The notes beneath the pieces are model-generated. The model saw nothing but the letters and a program-made list of their open reading frames with translations. It was not told where the DNA came from and searched no databases. A program made the translations under genes and the position numbers. From Nocardioides sp. LHD-245 (GTDB taxonomy: Bacteria; Actinomycetota; Actinomycetes; Propionibacteriales; Nocardioidaceae), in the NCBI RefSeq assembly GCF_030929495.1, contig NZ_JAVFWN010000020.1, positions 1 to 64,000 on the forward strand: 64,000 nt of DNA, given 5' to 3'. Positions 1 to 9,102 of the stretch are shown here, in pieces (position 1 is the first letter of the stretch; each line of letters begins with the position of its first letter).

Positions 1-119
1 TCGTCGAGGTCGACGATCGCGACCGACGCGCCCTCCTCGGCGTAGCGGGTGGCGGTGCCGAACCCGATCCCGCGCGCGGCTCCGGTGATGACGGCGACTC
101 GCCCGTCGAAACGACCCAT
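1..119 (-). CDS. SDR family oxidoreductase, N-terminal part (cut by window edge)
   Basis: Only the first 39 codons are inside the window. The translation opens with a Rossmann strand and the classical SDR nucleotide-binding motif TGAARGIG at residues 12-19, followed by an acidic end of beta-2 (VDLDD) typical of NAD(H) preference. The ATG at 119 is preceded by a strong Shine-Dalgarno sequence (GGAGGTG, about 6 nt away), so the start is secure. It lies about 120 nt downstream of the M20 amidohydrolase on the same strand and probably ends that operon. The active-site Tyr-Lys is outside the window, so the substrate cannot be guessed. Confidence 0.85.
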   Translation of the reverse strand, partial: MGRFDGRVAVITGAARGIGFGTATRYAEEGASVAIVDLD

Positions 120-238
120 GGGAATACACCTCCGTTGTCGATGGACCCGCGTGCCGGCGCGGCGCGCCTCGCGGTCGTGTTCAGATGCGGTCAGGCACCG
201 GCGCAGTGCGCCGCCCCGGCATCACGATGACGCGGGTC

Positions 239-1429
239 TCACGGTGACACCTCTTCATCAGCCTCTTCTCGGGCGAACTCCTGACGGACCGCCGTTCGCA
301 GCTCCTGCTGGCAGAGCAGATCGATCGCCGTCATCGCCATCGCCTTCGCCCCGTCGAGCAGCGCCTGCTCAGCGGAGGCAGAGGCCGCGCAGTCCGCGAA
401 TCCTGCCGAGTGTGGTGGTGTGCTCGCCGAGCCGATATCGATCGTCGGGTGGATCGACGGCACGACCTGGCTCACGTTGCCCATGTCGGTGCTGCCTCGC
501 ACGCCGAGCGGTACCTCAGCGAGCTCCACGAAGCTCCGCCCCAGCGCCTCGGCGTTCTGCCGGTACGCCCGTGCCAGCGGTCCGTTGCTCCGCAGCTCGT
601 GGTAGCGATGCTTCCACCAGGTCAGCGAGACCGTTGCACCCGCCGACAGCGCTCCCGCGGACAGACATGCCTCGACTCGCGAGGCCAATCCCGTCAATCT
701 CGTGACATCCCGGGCGCGGAGAAGATAGACCGCCTCAGCCCGCTCGGGGATGACGTTCGGTGCCGTTCCACCGTGGGTGATGATGCCGTGCACCTTCTCG
801 TCGGCGGTGAGGTGCTGGCGCAACTGCGCGATCGACTGGTAGGCGCTGACACAGGCGTCGAGTGCGTTCACCCCTGCCTCGGGTGCCGAGGCGGCATGGG
901 AGGCCACGCCCGAGAAGCGCGCGCTCACTCCCGTGACCGCCAGCGACGGCATCTCCTCCAGGTTCGCACCAGCCGGATGCACCATCATCGCTGCCTCCAC
1001 CCCGTCAAAGGCACCTTGCGCGACCATCAGGGCCTTGCCGGCTCCCTCCTCCTCCGCGGGCGCCCCGAGGTAGCGCACCCGCCCGGGGAGCCCAACCGTC
1101 CGGCTCAGGCCGACAGCAGCGCCGAGGCCCATCGCGGCAATGAGGTTGTGCCCACAGGCATGTCCCAGGCCCGGGAGCGCGTCGTACTCGGAGAGGATCG
1201 CGACTGTCGGACCCTGATCGCCGATCTCACAGCGAAAGCTCGTGTCGAGCCCGTATGCCGCGCGCTGCGGCGAGAGACCGCACCGTTCGAGGACGCCGCA
1301 CAACAGATCGACGGCACCATGCTCGGCGAAGGAGAGCTCGGGGTTCGCGTGTATCCGTCGCGAGACCTCCACCAACTCCGCGGCACTCTCCTCGATGGCC
1401 GCTATCGCCTGCGCCTTCAGATCGCGCAC
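239..1429 (-). CDS. M20 family amidohydrolase (AbgB / IAA-amino-acid hydrolase-like)
   Basis: About 396 aa, a normal size for the M20D group, which cleaves amide bonds of N-acyl or N-aryl amino acids. The di-metal site is visible: HACGH at residues 90-94 and the APAEEEG acidic cluster at 124-129. A late segment STDMGNVSQVVP resembles the AbgB (aminobenzoyl-glutamate hydrolase) subgroup. The reading frame is open up to 1525, but I place the start at GTG 1429, which has a GAGAGGG ribosome site. It follows the alpha/beta hydrolase, overlaps nothing in that model, and sits at the distal end of a transporter and beta-oxidation operon. A role in releasing a carboxylic acid from an imported amide is inference. 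Confidence 0.88.
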   Translation of the reverse strand: MRDLKAQAIAAIEESAAELVEVSRRIHANPELSFAEHGAVDLLCGVLERCGLSPQRAAYGLDTSFRCEIGDQGPTVAILSEYDALPGLGHACGHNLIAAMGLGAAVGLSRTVGLPGRVRYLGAPAEEEGAGKALMVAQGAFDGVEAAMMVHPAGANLEEMPSLAVTGVSARFSGVASHAASAPEAGVNALDACVSAYQSIAQLRQHLTADEKVHGIITHGGTAPNVIPERAEAVYLLRARDVTRLTGLASRVEACLSAGALSAGATVSLTWWKHRYHELRSNGPLARAYRQNAEALGRSFVELAEVPLGVRGSTDMGNVSQVVPSIHPTIDIGSASTPPHSAGFADCAASASAEQALLDGAKAMAMTAIDLLCQQELRTAVRQEFAREEADEEVSP

Positions 1430-1455
1430 GGTCTGCCCTCTCGTCCTGGATCGCT

Positions 1456-2313
1456 CTATCGGTTCGGCTCGGCGAAGAAGAACTCGCGCAGGGTCGAGAG
1501 CCATTCGTCCTGCTGATCGCCCCATCCGTGTCCCGCGTTCTGCACGACATGCAGCCGGGCCAGGTCAGGGCGGATGGCGGCGTGCATCTCCTGGGCCAGC
1601 GACACCGGAAGGATCGGGTCCAGCGCGCCGTGCAGGACGAGGGTTGGGCAGGTCAGCTGCTGGAGGTGTCCGGTGAGGTCGAAGGTGTGCCATTCGCCGC
1701 CCTTGCCGAAGAAGTGGTCACGCAGATAGGGCCGCTCGACCGAGCGGCCGAGGGCCTCAACGTCGAGCTCCTCGACCGTGTAGTACGGCAGGCACCGGCT
1801 GAGGAACTCCTCCTGGTCCGCCCCCTCGTCCTGCTCAAGCCAAGCCCGGGCCACCTCACCGACCTCGGGCCCGCCGAGGCGGGCGAACATCTCGGCGGAC
1901 AGCGTGTTGTCCGACCGGGCCGCGGTGCTGACCAGGGCCAGCTTGGCGACCCGGTCGGGGAACTGCGTGGCGAACGACTGCGCGACGAACCCCCCGAACG
2001 AGGCCCCGAGAACGTAGGGCCTCTCGATCTCCAGCGCATCGAGAAGTCCGGCCAGGTCGGCCCCCCATTGAGCCAGGGTCCAGTCCTCGGCCTGTCCAAT
2101 GTCGCTTCGACCATGCCCGCGGTGGTCGTAATAGATGACCTGCGCGTCCTCGGCGAAAGTCGACATGTGCGGCTTGAAGACCGCGTGGTCCGAGCTGGGG
2201 CCACCGTGGACCAGGACCAGCGTCTCCCGCTCGCGCATCGCCGGGCCGTCCGGGACCAGTCCCGCGCCCTCGACGTCGAAGTAGAGGTGGACACCATTGA
2301 CCGGCACTCGCAT
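1456..2313 (-). CDS. alpha/beta hydrolase, proline-iminopeptidase-like
   Basis: 285 aa with a complete alpha/beta-hydrolase layout. The oxyanion segment HGGPS is at 36-40, the nucleophile elbow GASFGG carries Ser105, the acid is probably Asp232 (HGALDP) and the base His262 (NAGHGWG). HGGP is characteristic of the proline iminopeptidase/aminopeptidase subgroup, but esterases also carry it. It lies between the ATP-binding subunit of a peptide-type transporter and an M20 amidohydrolase, so it may help cleave the imported compound. It is probably cytoplasmic, since no signal peptide is visible. Peptidase versus esterase activity is undecided. Confidence 0.88.
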   Translation of the reverse strand: MRVPVNGVHLYFDVEGAGLVPDGPAMRERETLVLVHGGPSSDHAVFKPHMSTFAEDAQVIYYDHRGHGRSDIGQAEDWTLAQWGADLAGLLDALEIERPYVLGASFGGFVAQSFATQFPDRVAKLALVSTAARSDNTLSAEMFARLGGPEVGEVARAWLEQDEGADQEEFLSRCLPYYTVEELDVEALGRSVERPYLRDHFFGKGGEWHTFDLTGHLQQLTCPTLVLHGALDPILPVSLAQEMHAAIRPDLARLHVVQNAGHGWGDQQDEWLSTLREFFFAEPNR

Positions 2314-2367
2314 CTCAACGTTCCTCTCAGCAGTAATGGCGGCGCCATCGCGGCACCGCTCGGCAGT

Positions 2368-3114
2368 TCACAGGGTCTCGATGAGTCGCCGGGTGTAGGC
2401 ATGTTCCGGATGGTCGAGCACCTCGCCCGGGGCACCCTGCTCGACGATCTCTCCGGCCAGCATGACGGCGATCCGGTCGGAGGCGACCCGCACCGCGGCC
2501 AGGTCGTGGGAGATGAACAGCGCTCCGAAGCCGTGCGTGTCCTGCAACTTCCTGATCAGCCGCAGCACCTTCTGCTGGACCGCTACGTCGAGCGCGCTGA
2601 CCGCCTCGTCGAACACCACGAACTCGGGTTCGGTGATGAGTGCCCGGGCGATCGCCGCCCGCTGCCGCTGCCCCCCGGACAGCTCGTGCGGATACCGCTC
2701 CGCGTGCACGGGCAGAAGACCCACCTGAACGAGAAGGGCCGCACAGCGCTCCTTCCTCGCCATACGGTCGAGCCCGCGGTCCACGACACCCAGCGGCTCG
2801 ATGATCGAGTCACCGAGACGCCGACGCGGATTGAAGGACCACTGTGGGCTCTGCAGCACTGCCTGCACCTTGCCGGCATGCTCCCGCCGGGATCGGCGGT
2901 AGGGCGTCCCGCAGACGGTGGCTGTCCCGGAATCGGGCCGCAGCAGGCCGAGGGCGATCCGGCCCGCCGTCGTCTTGCCGGAGCCGGACGACCCGATCAG
3001 TCCCAGCGTCTCGCCCGGTGCGATGCGTAGCGTCACGTCGCGCAATACCTCCCTGCGGCCCTTGCCCCGGCCGAGATGGATGCCCACGGCACGCATGTCG
3101 AGCACATCACTCAT
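2368..3114 (-). CDS. peptide/opine-type ABC transporter ATP-binding protein (DppF/OppF-like)
   Basis: 248 aa. Walker A GSSGSGKTT, signature LSGGQRQR, Walker B FVVFDEAVSALD and switch His in ISHDL are all intact, so it should hydrolyse ATP. The Walker B segment reads DEAVSALD where most relatives read DEPVSALD. The frame is open far upstream, but ATG 3114 overlaps the stop of the preceding ATPase gene by four bases (ATGA), which fixes the start and implies translational coupling. With the next three genes and two binding proteins it forms a full importer. Confidence 0.93.
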   Translation of the reverse strand: MSDVLDMRAVGIHLGRGKGRREVLRDVTLRIAPGETLGLIGSSGSGKTTAGRIALGLLRPDSGTATVCGTPYRRSRREHAGKVQAVLQSPQWSFNPRRRLGDSIIEPLGVVDRGLDRMARKERCAALLVQVGLLPVHAERYPHELSGGQRQRAAIARALITEPEFVVFDEAVSALDVAVQQKVLRLIRKLQDTHGFGALFISHDLAAVRVASDRIAVMLAGEIVEQGAPGEVLDHPEHAYTRRLIETL

Positions 3115-3935
3115 CGCTGCTCTCCCGCCCCCGCTCCGGCTCGGAGCGCATTCACCAACTCGCGTGCATAGGGATGCTCCGGCTCGACCAGCACCCTGTC
3201 CACCGGTCCCTGCTCGACCACCCGCCCGTCGTTCATCACCACAGCCCGAGTGCACCACCGTCGTACCGCCGGGATGTCGTGGCTGACCCAGATCAACGTG
3301 ATGTCATGCTCGGCGGCGAGCCGGACGATCAGACTGAGCACCTCGGAACGCACCTCGACATCGAGCGCCGCCGTCGGCTCGTCGGCGATCAGCAGCTGTG
3401 GCCGCCGGGCAACCGCCATCGCGATGGCGATCCGCTGGGCCATGCCTCCCGAGACCTGGTGCGGGTAAAGACGGCGCACCTCGCCCGGTCGTTCGATACG
3501 CACGGCCGACAGCGCCTCGTCGATCTCATCCGGCGTCATGGGCCTGCCCTGTGCCTTCATCGCCACTGCGAACTGGCGACCGATCCGCGTCGTCGGATCC
3601 AGCGAGGCAGCCGGGTCCTGGGCGATGAACGCGATCTTCTCCCGTCGCAGGGTCCGCAGCTCGTCAGCTCGTGCCGTCCTGCCGTCGCCGGCGCGGACCG
3701 TGGTGCCGCAGCTGCTGACCACCCCGGAGGAGAGTCGACAGTTGCCCGGAAGCAGCCCACCGAGCGCCAGGGCGAGGGTGGTCTTCCCCGAACCCGACTC
3801 TCCGACGATGCCGAGACGCTCTCCGCGGGAGATACGCAGATCGACCCCCGCCAGGGCGACCGCGACCCCACCGCGGGCGTCGTACTCCGCGACGAGGCCA
3901 TCGACGGCGACAATGGGCTCAGACTGCTCACTCAT
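3111..3935 (-). CDS. peptide/opine-type ABC transporter ATP-binding protein (DppD/OppD-like)
   Basis: 274 aa. Walker A GESGSGKTT near residue 40, signature VSGGMAQR, Walker B LLIADEPTAALD and H-loop VSHD are present. It is shorter than many OppD proteins and lacks the Cys-rich C-terminal extension that carries an iron-sulfur cluster in some of them. It pairs with the downstream DppF-like ATPase to give the usual heterodimer. Its ATG overlaps the end of the permease gene by four bases, which supports the start and a single transcript. Confidence 0.93.
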   Translation of the reverse strand: MSEQSEPIVAVDGLVAEYDARGGVAVALAGVDLRISRGERLGIVGESGSGKTTLALALGGLLPGNCRLSSGVVSSCGTTVRAGDGRTARADELRTLRREKIAFIAQDPAASLDPTTRIGRQFAVAMKAQGRPMTPDEIDEALSAVRIERPGEVRRLYPHQVSGGMAQRIAIAMAVARRPQLLIADEPTAALDVEVRSEVLSLIVRLAAEHDITLIWVSHDIPAVRRWCTRAVVMNDGRVVEQGPVDRVLVEPEHPYARELVNALRAGAGAGEQR

Positions 3936-4783
3936 GTCAGGCTCCTCACTTCCCTGGGCTCGAGGCGGTCACGCAGCGTGTCTCCAACGATCGTGATCGA
4001 CAGGATCGAGGCGACCAGCGCCGCCACCGGGGCGAACAGCATCCACGGTGCAGCCGTCATGTACACCACCCCCTCCTGCACGAGCAGGCCCAGTGAGGAC
4101 TCGGGGAGCTGGGCCCCGTAGCCGAGGAAGCTCAAGCCGCCCTCGACCAGGATGCCGACGGCCAGCGCGTAGGTCACCTGCACGGCAAGGGTGCCTGCGA
4201 CTCCGCTCAGCACGTGCCTGACGAGGATGACCGGGAGCCGCACCCCGGAGATCCGCGCCGAGGTCACGAAGTCGCGGTACGCCACATTGGCCGCCTGCAC
4301 AGCGATCATCCGGACCATCAACGGCGCGGTCACAAGCACGATCGCCGCGATCGCCGCCGGACGCCCCGGTCCAGCGACCGCCGCCACCAGGATTGCCAGC
4401 ACGATCGCAGGGAAGGCATAGAAGACGTCGACCACCCGCAGAATGATCTCGCGGGTCCAGCCGCCGGCGTATCCGGCGACGACGCCGACGGCCGTGCTCA
4501 CCACGGCCGTGATCAGCACCGCGACCGCGGAGATCACCAGGGTCACGCCGATTCCCTCCAGGAGCCGGGGGAGTAGCGATCGACCGATGGAGTCGGTACC
4601 GAGTGGGTACTCCGCACTTGGTGGGGAGAGTCGCATTCCCTTGATCTCCGTCGGGTTCCCCGCGAACGGGACGACAGCGGCCACGAGCGCCAGCAGGCAC
4701 AGCACACCGAGCACGGCGACCGCACCAAGCATCAGCGGGTCCTTGAGAAGCCGCCGCACGAACAGCTTGGTCGACGTCATCAT
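3932..4783 (-). CDS. ABC transporter permease (DppC-like)
   Basis: 283 aa inner-membrane permease. An N-terminal transmembrane helix near residues 20-42 is followed by a periplasmic loop with the PLGTDSIGRSLLPR-type motif seen in DppC/OppC proteins, then a block of five further hydrophobic helices. The EAA-like cytoplasmic loop (SARISGVRLPVILVRHVL) contacts the ATPases. The reading frame extends upstream as an artefact. ATG 4783 overlaps the stop of the DppB-like gene by four bases and gives the expected family length. Confidence 0.93.
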   Translation of the reverse strand: MMTSTKLFVRRLLKDPLMLGAVAVLGVLCLLALVAAVVPFAGNPTEIKGMRLSPPSAEYPLGTDSIGRSLLPRLLEGIGVTLVISAVAVLITAVVSTAVGVVAGYAGGWTREIILRVVDVFYAFPAIVLAILVAAVAGPGRPAAIAAIVLVTAPLMVRMIAVQAANVAYRDFVTSARISGVRLPVILVRHVLSGVAGTLAVQVTYALAVGILVEGGLSFLGYGAQLPESSLGLLVQEGVVYMTAAPWMLFAPVAALVASILSITIVGDTLRDRLEPREVRSLT

Positions 4784-5745
4784 CGGCGCCCCTTCGACGA
4801 GACGCGGGGATCGACGAAGGTCGCCGCGATCTCGAGCGCTGCGTTGATGACGACGAAGAGAGTCGCCGCCAGCAGCACGCTCGCCTGGACCACCGCGTAG
4901 TCCTGCCGGCCGAGTCCGGTGATCATGTAGGAGCCGATGCCCGGGATGTTGAAGACCGTCTCCACGATCACCGCGCCTCCCAGGAGGTAGGCCGTGATCG
5001 TGCCGAGCAGGGTGAGGATCGGCACCGCCGAGTTCCGCAAGACGTGGTGCCGCACGATGTGCCACGGTCTTTCGCCGCGCGCCACCGCCGCGGTGATGTG
5101 CGGCTCGACCAACACTCCCATCACGACGTCTCGCGTCGTGCGCGCGGTGACGGCCACGCAGCTGAAGGCAAGCACTCCAGCCGGCAGGACCAACGCCCGG
5201 ACCAGCCCGACCGGATCCTCCGTCAGCCTGGAGAGGCTACCGACTCCGAAGCCGCTCATCCGGACCGAGACGACGTACAGCACGGCCGGACCGAGCACGA
5301 ACTCCGGGATGCTGATGCCGAGCCCCGCAACCAACCGGCCGGCCGCACCACCCGAGCGGCGGGTGCTGCGCAGGCCGGTGAGAATGCCGAGCGGCACCCC
5401 CACCAGAACCGCCGCGGCAAGGGCCATCAGCGCGAGGGTCCCCGTCACCGGCATCCGCAGCTGGAGCTCGTCGAGCACGGGAACCTGGCTGATCAGCGAG
5501 ATCCCGAAGTCACCCGTGAGCGCGCCGCGGGCCCACTCCCAGTACTGCACCCACAGCGGCTGGTCCAGTCCCCACCGCTCAGCCGCCGCCTGCCGCTGCT
5601 CCTCCGAGGCGAGCGGACCGAGCACCACCGACTCATAGCCACCAGGCAGGAGCCGGAGCGCGAAGAAGATGACGAGGGACGCCCCGAGCAGCGTCACGCC
5701 CATCACGAGCAGCCGCGTGAGGATCCATCGGAGTACGCCGCTCAT
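4780..5745 (-). CDS. ABC transporter permease (DppB-like)
   Basis: 321 aa, six predicted membrane helices. The N-terminal pattern (RWILTRLLVMGVTLLGASLVIFFALRLLPGG) and the EAA loop (ARGERPWHIVRHHVLRNSAVP) are typical of DppB/OppB. A GTG lies four codons upstream at 5757, but ATG 5745 has a GGGAAGAG ribosome site directly in front and is preferred. It is 20 nt downstream of the binding-protein gene and forms the permease heterodimer with the following DppC-like protein. Confidence 0.92.
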   Translation of the reverse strand: MSGVLRWILTRLLVMGVTLLGASLVIFFALRLLPGGYESVVLGPLASEEQRQAAAERWGLDQPLWVQYWEWARGALTGDFGISLISQVPVLDELQLRMPVTGTLALMALAAAVLVGVPLGILTGLRSTRRSGGAAGRLVAGLGISIPEFVLGPAVLYVVSVRMSGFGVGSLSRLTEDPVGLVRALVLPAGVLAFSCVAVTARTTRDVVMGVLVEPHITAAVARGERPWHIVRHHVLRNSAVPILTLLGTITAYLLGGAVIVETVFNIPGIGSYMITGLGRQDYAVVQASVLLAATLFVVINAALEIAATFVDPRVSSKGRR

Positions 5746-5765
5746 ATCTCTTCCCACCTCATGCT

Positions 5766-7379
5766 CTAGTCCACGACCTTCGGTAGGCGCCCGCTCGACA
5801 GGTGTCGCAGGATGCTCTCGTATCCCTCGTCCACCGCGAGGTCCAAGGTGACCTGCTCCTCGTTGATGCCGTAGACGATCGGCTGGTGGACCAGGGTCAC
5901 CCAGTCGGAGTACTCATCGACCGTGCGGCACAGGTCCGCCAGGATCTCCGTGCGGGACGGCCCCATCGGCTCGCTGGCCGCCCTCGAGATCAGCTCATCG
6001 AGGTCATCGTGCTTCTCCGAGAAGTGGGAGCTCACGTCTGAGTCGGAACGCCAGAAGCGAGCGACCATCGCGGGGTCCGAGTAGCCGGCGAGCGTGCCCA
6101 GTGTGAGGTCGTACTCCGCGGGGGTCGGCTGGCCGCGCTGGAGGTAAGTGGCCAGGTCGACCTGCTCGATCTTGACCTTGACCCCGACCGCGTCCAGCTG
6201 CTGCTGGACCACCTGCGCCACCTGGTTCAGAGCCGGGTTGACGTTGTAGATGAGCAGGCCGAGTGTCTCGCCCGCATATCCGCTGGACTTCACCAGATCG
6301 ACGATCTCCTGGTGGCTCAGCTGGGCCGAGGGCAGGTCCGCGGGGTCGCAGGCACCGGGCAGGTTCGACGGCGCGATGCCGGTGGCCTTGGCCTCCCCCG
6401 CGAAGACCGCGTCGGAGAGGGCTTGGCGGTCCACCGCCGCGTTGATGGCGAACCGCAGATCCTGGTCCGCCAGGGGCGACCCCGGCCGCAGGCTGTTCAT
6501 GGCGAAGTAGAAGAAGCCGGTCTGCTGTTGGATGTACATCGATGCGCCCGAATCAGCCATCAGGTCGAGAGCGTCGACCCCCTTGAAGGTCGTCATCGCC
6601 ACACTTCCCTCGCGCAGTGCGGCCTGCCTGGTCGCATCGTTGCTGGCGAAGTCCAGCCTGAGCTCGGTGATGTGGACCTCGTCGACATCCCGGTAGTGCG
6701 GGTTGCGAGCGAACACCCACTCCTTGTCCTGGCGGTGGCTCTTCACCACGAACGGCCCGGTCCCGAGCATCTCGGTGGCCAGATCGATCTCGCCGGCCTC
6801 GACCTCCTTCATCGGCAAGATACTGGCCGGATTGTTGGCCAGCGCCGCCAGCAACGGCGTGTACGGCTCGCTGAGCTCGACCTCAACCCGCTGGTCGTCC
6901 AATGCGGTCACCGAAGCGATGCTGGCCACGTGCGCGACCCACTGGCTGCCGCCCTCGCGGAGCCGGTTCAGGCTGCCCACGACGTCGTCGACCGTGAGGG
7001 CACGCCCGTTCGAGAAGGTCGCCCGGGTGTCGATGGTGAAGATGTAGGTGGTGTCGTCGGGCTGCTCCCACGAGCTCGCCAGCCGCGGAACGACGTTGAA
7101 GTTCTCGTCGACATCGACCAGAGGCTCGTAGACCAGGCCGAAGATCGACCAGGACTGCCCCAGAGCAGCCATCTGCGGGTCGTAGCCGCCCGCCTCGGCC
7201 TGATCGAACGCCAGTTGGATGCTGACCGGGCCCTCCGCGGTGGCCGACTCGTCGGCGACCGCGAGGAAGCCCGGCGCGACCTCCTCCTGCTTGGGCGCAC
7301 CGCCGCCTCCACCACCGGCACAGGCCGACAGCGCCAAGGCCAGCACCGTGGCCGCGACCGTCAGGGTCTCTCTCTTCAT
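5766..7379 (-). CDS. ABC transporter solute-binding lipoprotein (family 5), copy 1
   Basis: 537 aa. A short signal peptide ends in the lipobox LSAC, so the mature protein should be lipid-anchored outside the membrane. The body matches family 5 extracellular solute-binding proteins (DppA/OppA), with the early YEPLVDVD, LASSWE and GPFVVKSH segments. ATG 7379 follows AAGGAG. It is a tandem paralogue of the next gene. Long stretches are almost identical at the DNA level, while the ligand-facing C-terminal third differs, which suggests the two copies have different ligand ranges (inference). Confidence 0.93.
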   Translation of the reverse strand: MKRETLTVAATVLALALSACAGGGGGGAPKQEEVAPGFLAVADESATAEGPVSIQLAFDQAEAGGYDPQMAALGQSWSIFGLVYEPLVDVDENFNVVPRLASSWEQPDDTTYIFTIDTRATFSNGRALTVDDVVGSLNRLREGGSQWVAHVASIASVTALDDQRVEVELSEPYTPLLAALANNPASILPMKEVEAGEIDLATEMLGTGPFVVKSHRQDKEWVFARNPHYRDVDEVHITELRLDFASNDATRQAALREGSVAMTTFKGVDALDLMADSGASMYIQQQTGFFYFAMNSLRPGSPLADQDLRFAINAAVDRQALSDAVFAGEAKATGIAPSNLPGACDPADLPSAQLSHQEIVDLVKSSGYAGETLGLLIYNVNPALNQVAQVVQQQLDAVGVKVKIEQVDLATYLQRGQPTPAEYDLTLGTLAGYSDPAMVARFWRSDSDVSSHFSEKHDDLDELISRAASEPMGPSRTEILADLCRTVDEYSDWVTLVHQPIVYGINEEQVTLDLAVDEGYESILRHLSSGRLPKVVD

Positions 7380-7421
7380 GATCACTCCTTCGTGACAACG
7401 TCCGGGCACCCGAAGGTGGGG

Positions 7422-9032
7422 TCAGTCGGCTGCCTTGGTCAGCCGGGCGGTCGGCAGGTGCCGAAAGACGTTGTTGTATCCCTCGTCGGTCGCAAGGTCG
7501 ATCGTGAGCAGGTCCTCGTTGACGCCGATCACGACGGGACGGTGCACGAGCGTCACCCAGTCGGAGTACTCGTCCACCGTGCGACACAGGTCGGTGAGGA
7601 TCCCTGCCCGCGTCTCATCCGCCGGCTGGCCGGCTGCCTGGACGATCAGTGCATCGAGATCCGCGTGTGCCTGCGAGAACGATGCCGTCAGTCCGGCGGC
7701 CGAGTTCCAGAGCTGCGAGACCATCACCGCGTCGGAGTATCCGGCCAAGGCGCCGAGTGACATGTCGAGGTCCGCAGGACTCTGCTGCCCCCGGGCCAGG
7801 AAGGTCGCGAGATCCAGTTGCTCGATCTTGACTTTGACCCCGACCGCGTCCAGCTGCTGCTGGACCACCTGGGCCATCTGTGCGAGGACCGGGTCGGAGT
7901 TGTAGATCACCAACTCGAGTGTCTCGCCCGCATATCCGCTGGACTTCACCAGATCGACGATCTCCTGGTGGCTCAGCTGGGCCGAGGGCAGGTCCGCGGG
8001 GTCACAGGCACCGGGCAGGTTCGACGGCGTGATGCCGGTGGCCTTGGCCTCCCCCGCGAAGACCGCGTCGGAGAGGGCTTGGCGGTCCACCGCCGCGTTG
8101 ATGGCGAACCGCAGATCCTGGTCCGCCAAAGGCGACCCCGGCCGCAGGCTGTTCATCGACAGCGTGAAGAAGTCGGTCTGCTGCTGGCTGTAGACGGAGG
8201 CACCGCTGTTGGCGAGCAGCCGGACGGCGTCGACACCGGAGAAGGTGGTCATCGCGATGCTTCCCTCGCGCAGCGCGGCCTGCCTGGTCGCCTCGTTGGT
8301 CGCGATCTCCACCTGGAGCTCGGTGATGTGGACATCCTTCACGTTGCGGTACTCCGCGTTGCGGCTGAAGGTCCACTCCTTGTCCTGGCGGTGGCTCTTC
8401 ACCACGAACGGCCCGGTCCCGAGCATCTCGGTGGCCAGATCGATCTCGCCGGCCTCGACCTCCTTCATCGGCAAGATACTGGCCGGATTGTTGGCCAGCG
8501 CCGCCAGCAACGGCGTGTACGGCTCGCTGAGCTCGACCTCAACCCGCTGGTCGTCCAATGCGGTCACCGAAGCGATGCTGGAGACCTGCGCTCCCCAGGC
8601 GGTGCCGCCCTCGCGGAGCCGGTTCAGGCTACCCACGACGTCGTCGACCGTGAGGGCACGCCCGTTCGAGAAGGTCGCCCGGGTGTCGATGGTGAAGATG
8701 TAGGTGGTGTCGTCGGGCTGCTCCCACGAGCTCGCCAGCCGCGGAACGACGTTGAAGTTCTCGTCGACATCGACCAGAGGCTCGTAGACCAGGCCATACA
8801 GGGCCCACGACTGGCCGTTGACGGCGGCCTGCGGGTCGTAGCCGCCGACCTCCGAGGCATCGAATCCCATCTGAATGGTGACCGGCCCCTCCGCGGTGGC
8901 CGACTGGTCAGCGACGGCTAGAAAGCCTGGGGCGGTTTCGTGAGGCGCCGAGGGATCACTCTCTCCCCCACAACCTGCCACTGCCAGGACGAGTGCGCCC
9001 GTCACGGCCATGGCGACGACGTTCCGCTTCAT
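7422..9032 (-). CDS. ABC transporter solute-binding lipoprotein (family 5), copy 2
   Basis: 536 aa. Signal peptide with lipobox VAGC, then the same family 5 fold as its neighbour. ATG 9032 is preceded by GAGGAG; the open frame upstream of it is spurious. A constant offset of 1656 nt aligns it with copy 1 over almost the whole length without net indels. Segments around 7914-8150 and 8377-8790 are nearly identical to copy 1 and others are clearly diverged. Having two binding proteins for one membrane complex is unusual and may widen the substrate range. Confidence 0.93.
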   Translation of the reverse strand: MKRNVVAMAVTGALVLAVAGCGGESDPSAPHETAPGFLAVADQSATAEGPVTIQMGFDASEVGGYDPQAAVNGQSWALYGLVYEPLVDVDENFNVVPRLASSWEQPDDTTYIFTIDTRATFSNGRALTVDDVVGSLNRLREGGTAWGAQVSSIASVTALDDQRVEVELSEPYTPLLAALANNPASILPMKEVEAGEIDLATEMLGTGPFVVKSHRQDKEWTFSRNAEYRNVKDVHITELQVEIATNEATRQAALREGSIAMTTFSGVDAVRLLANSGASVYSQQQTDFFTLSMNSLRPGSPLADQDLRFAINAAVDRQALSDAVFAGEAKATGITPSNLPGACDPADLPSAQLSHQEIVDLVKSSGYAGETLELVIYNSDPVLAQMAQVVQQQLDAVGVKVKIEQLDLATFLARGQQSPADLDMSLGALAGYSDAVMVSQLWNSAAGLTASFSQAHADLDALIVQAAGQPADETRAGILTDLCRTVDEYSDWVTLVHRPVVIGVNEDLLTIDLATDEGYNNVFRHLPTARLTKAAD

Positions 9033-9102
9033 CTCTTCACTCCTCGTGATGGTTCTTTCCGGGCCGAGACTGGTGTTGACGACTTGCTGCCTGGCGAGTG
9101 GG

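Noticed and set aside
1255..3030. A 591-codon plus-strand frame antisense to the M20 hydrolase, alpha/beta hydrolase and ATPase genes
   Set aside because: High-GC antisense shadow; the minus-strand genes have full catalytic motifs and ribosome sites.
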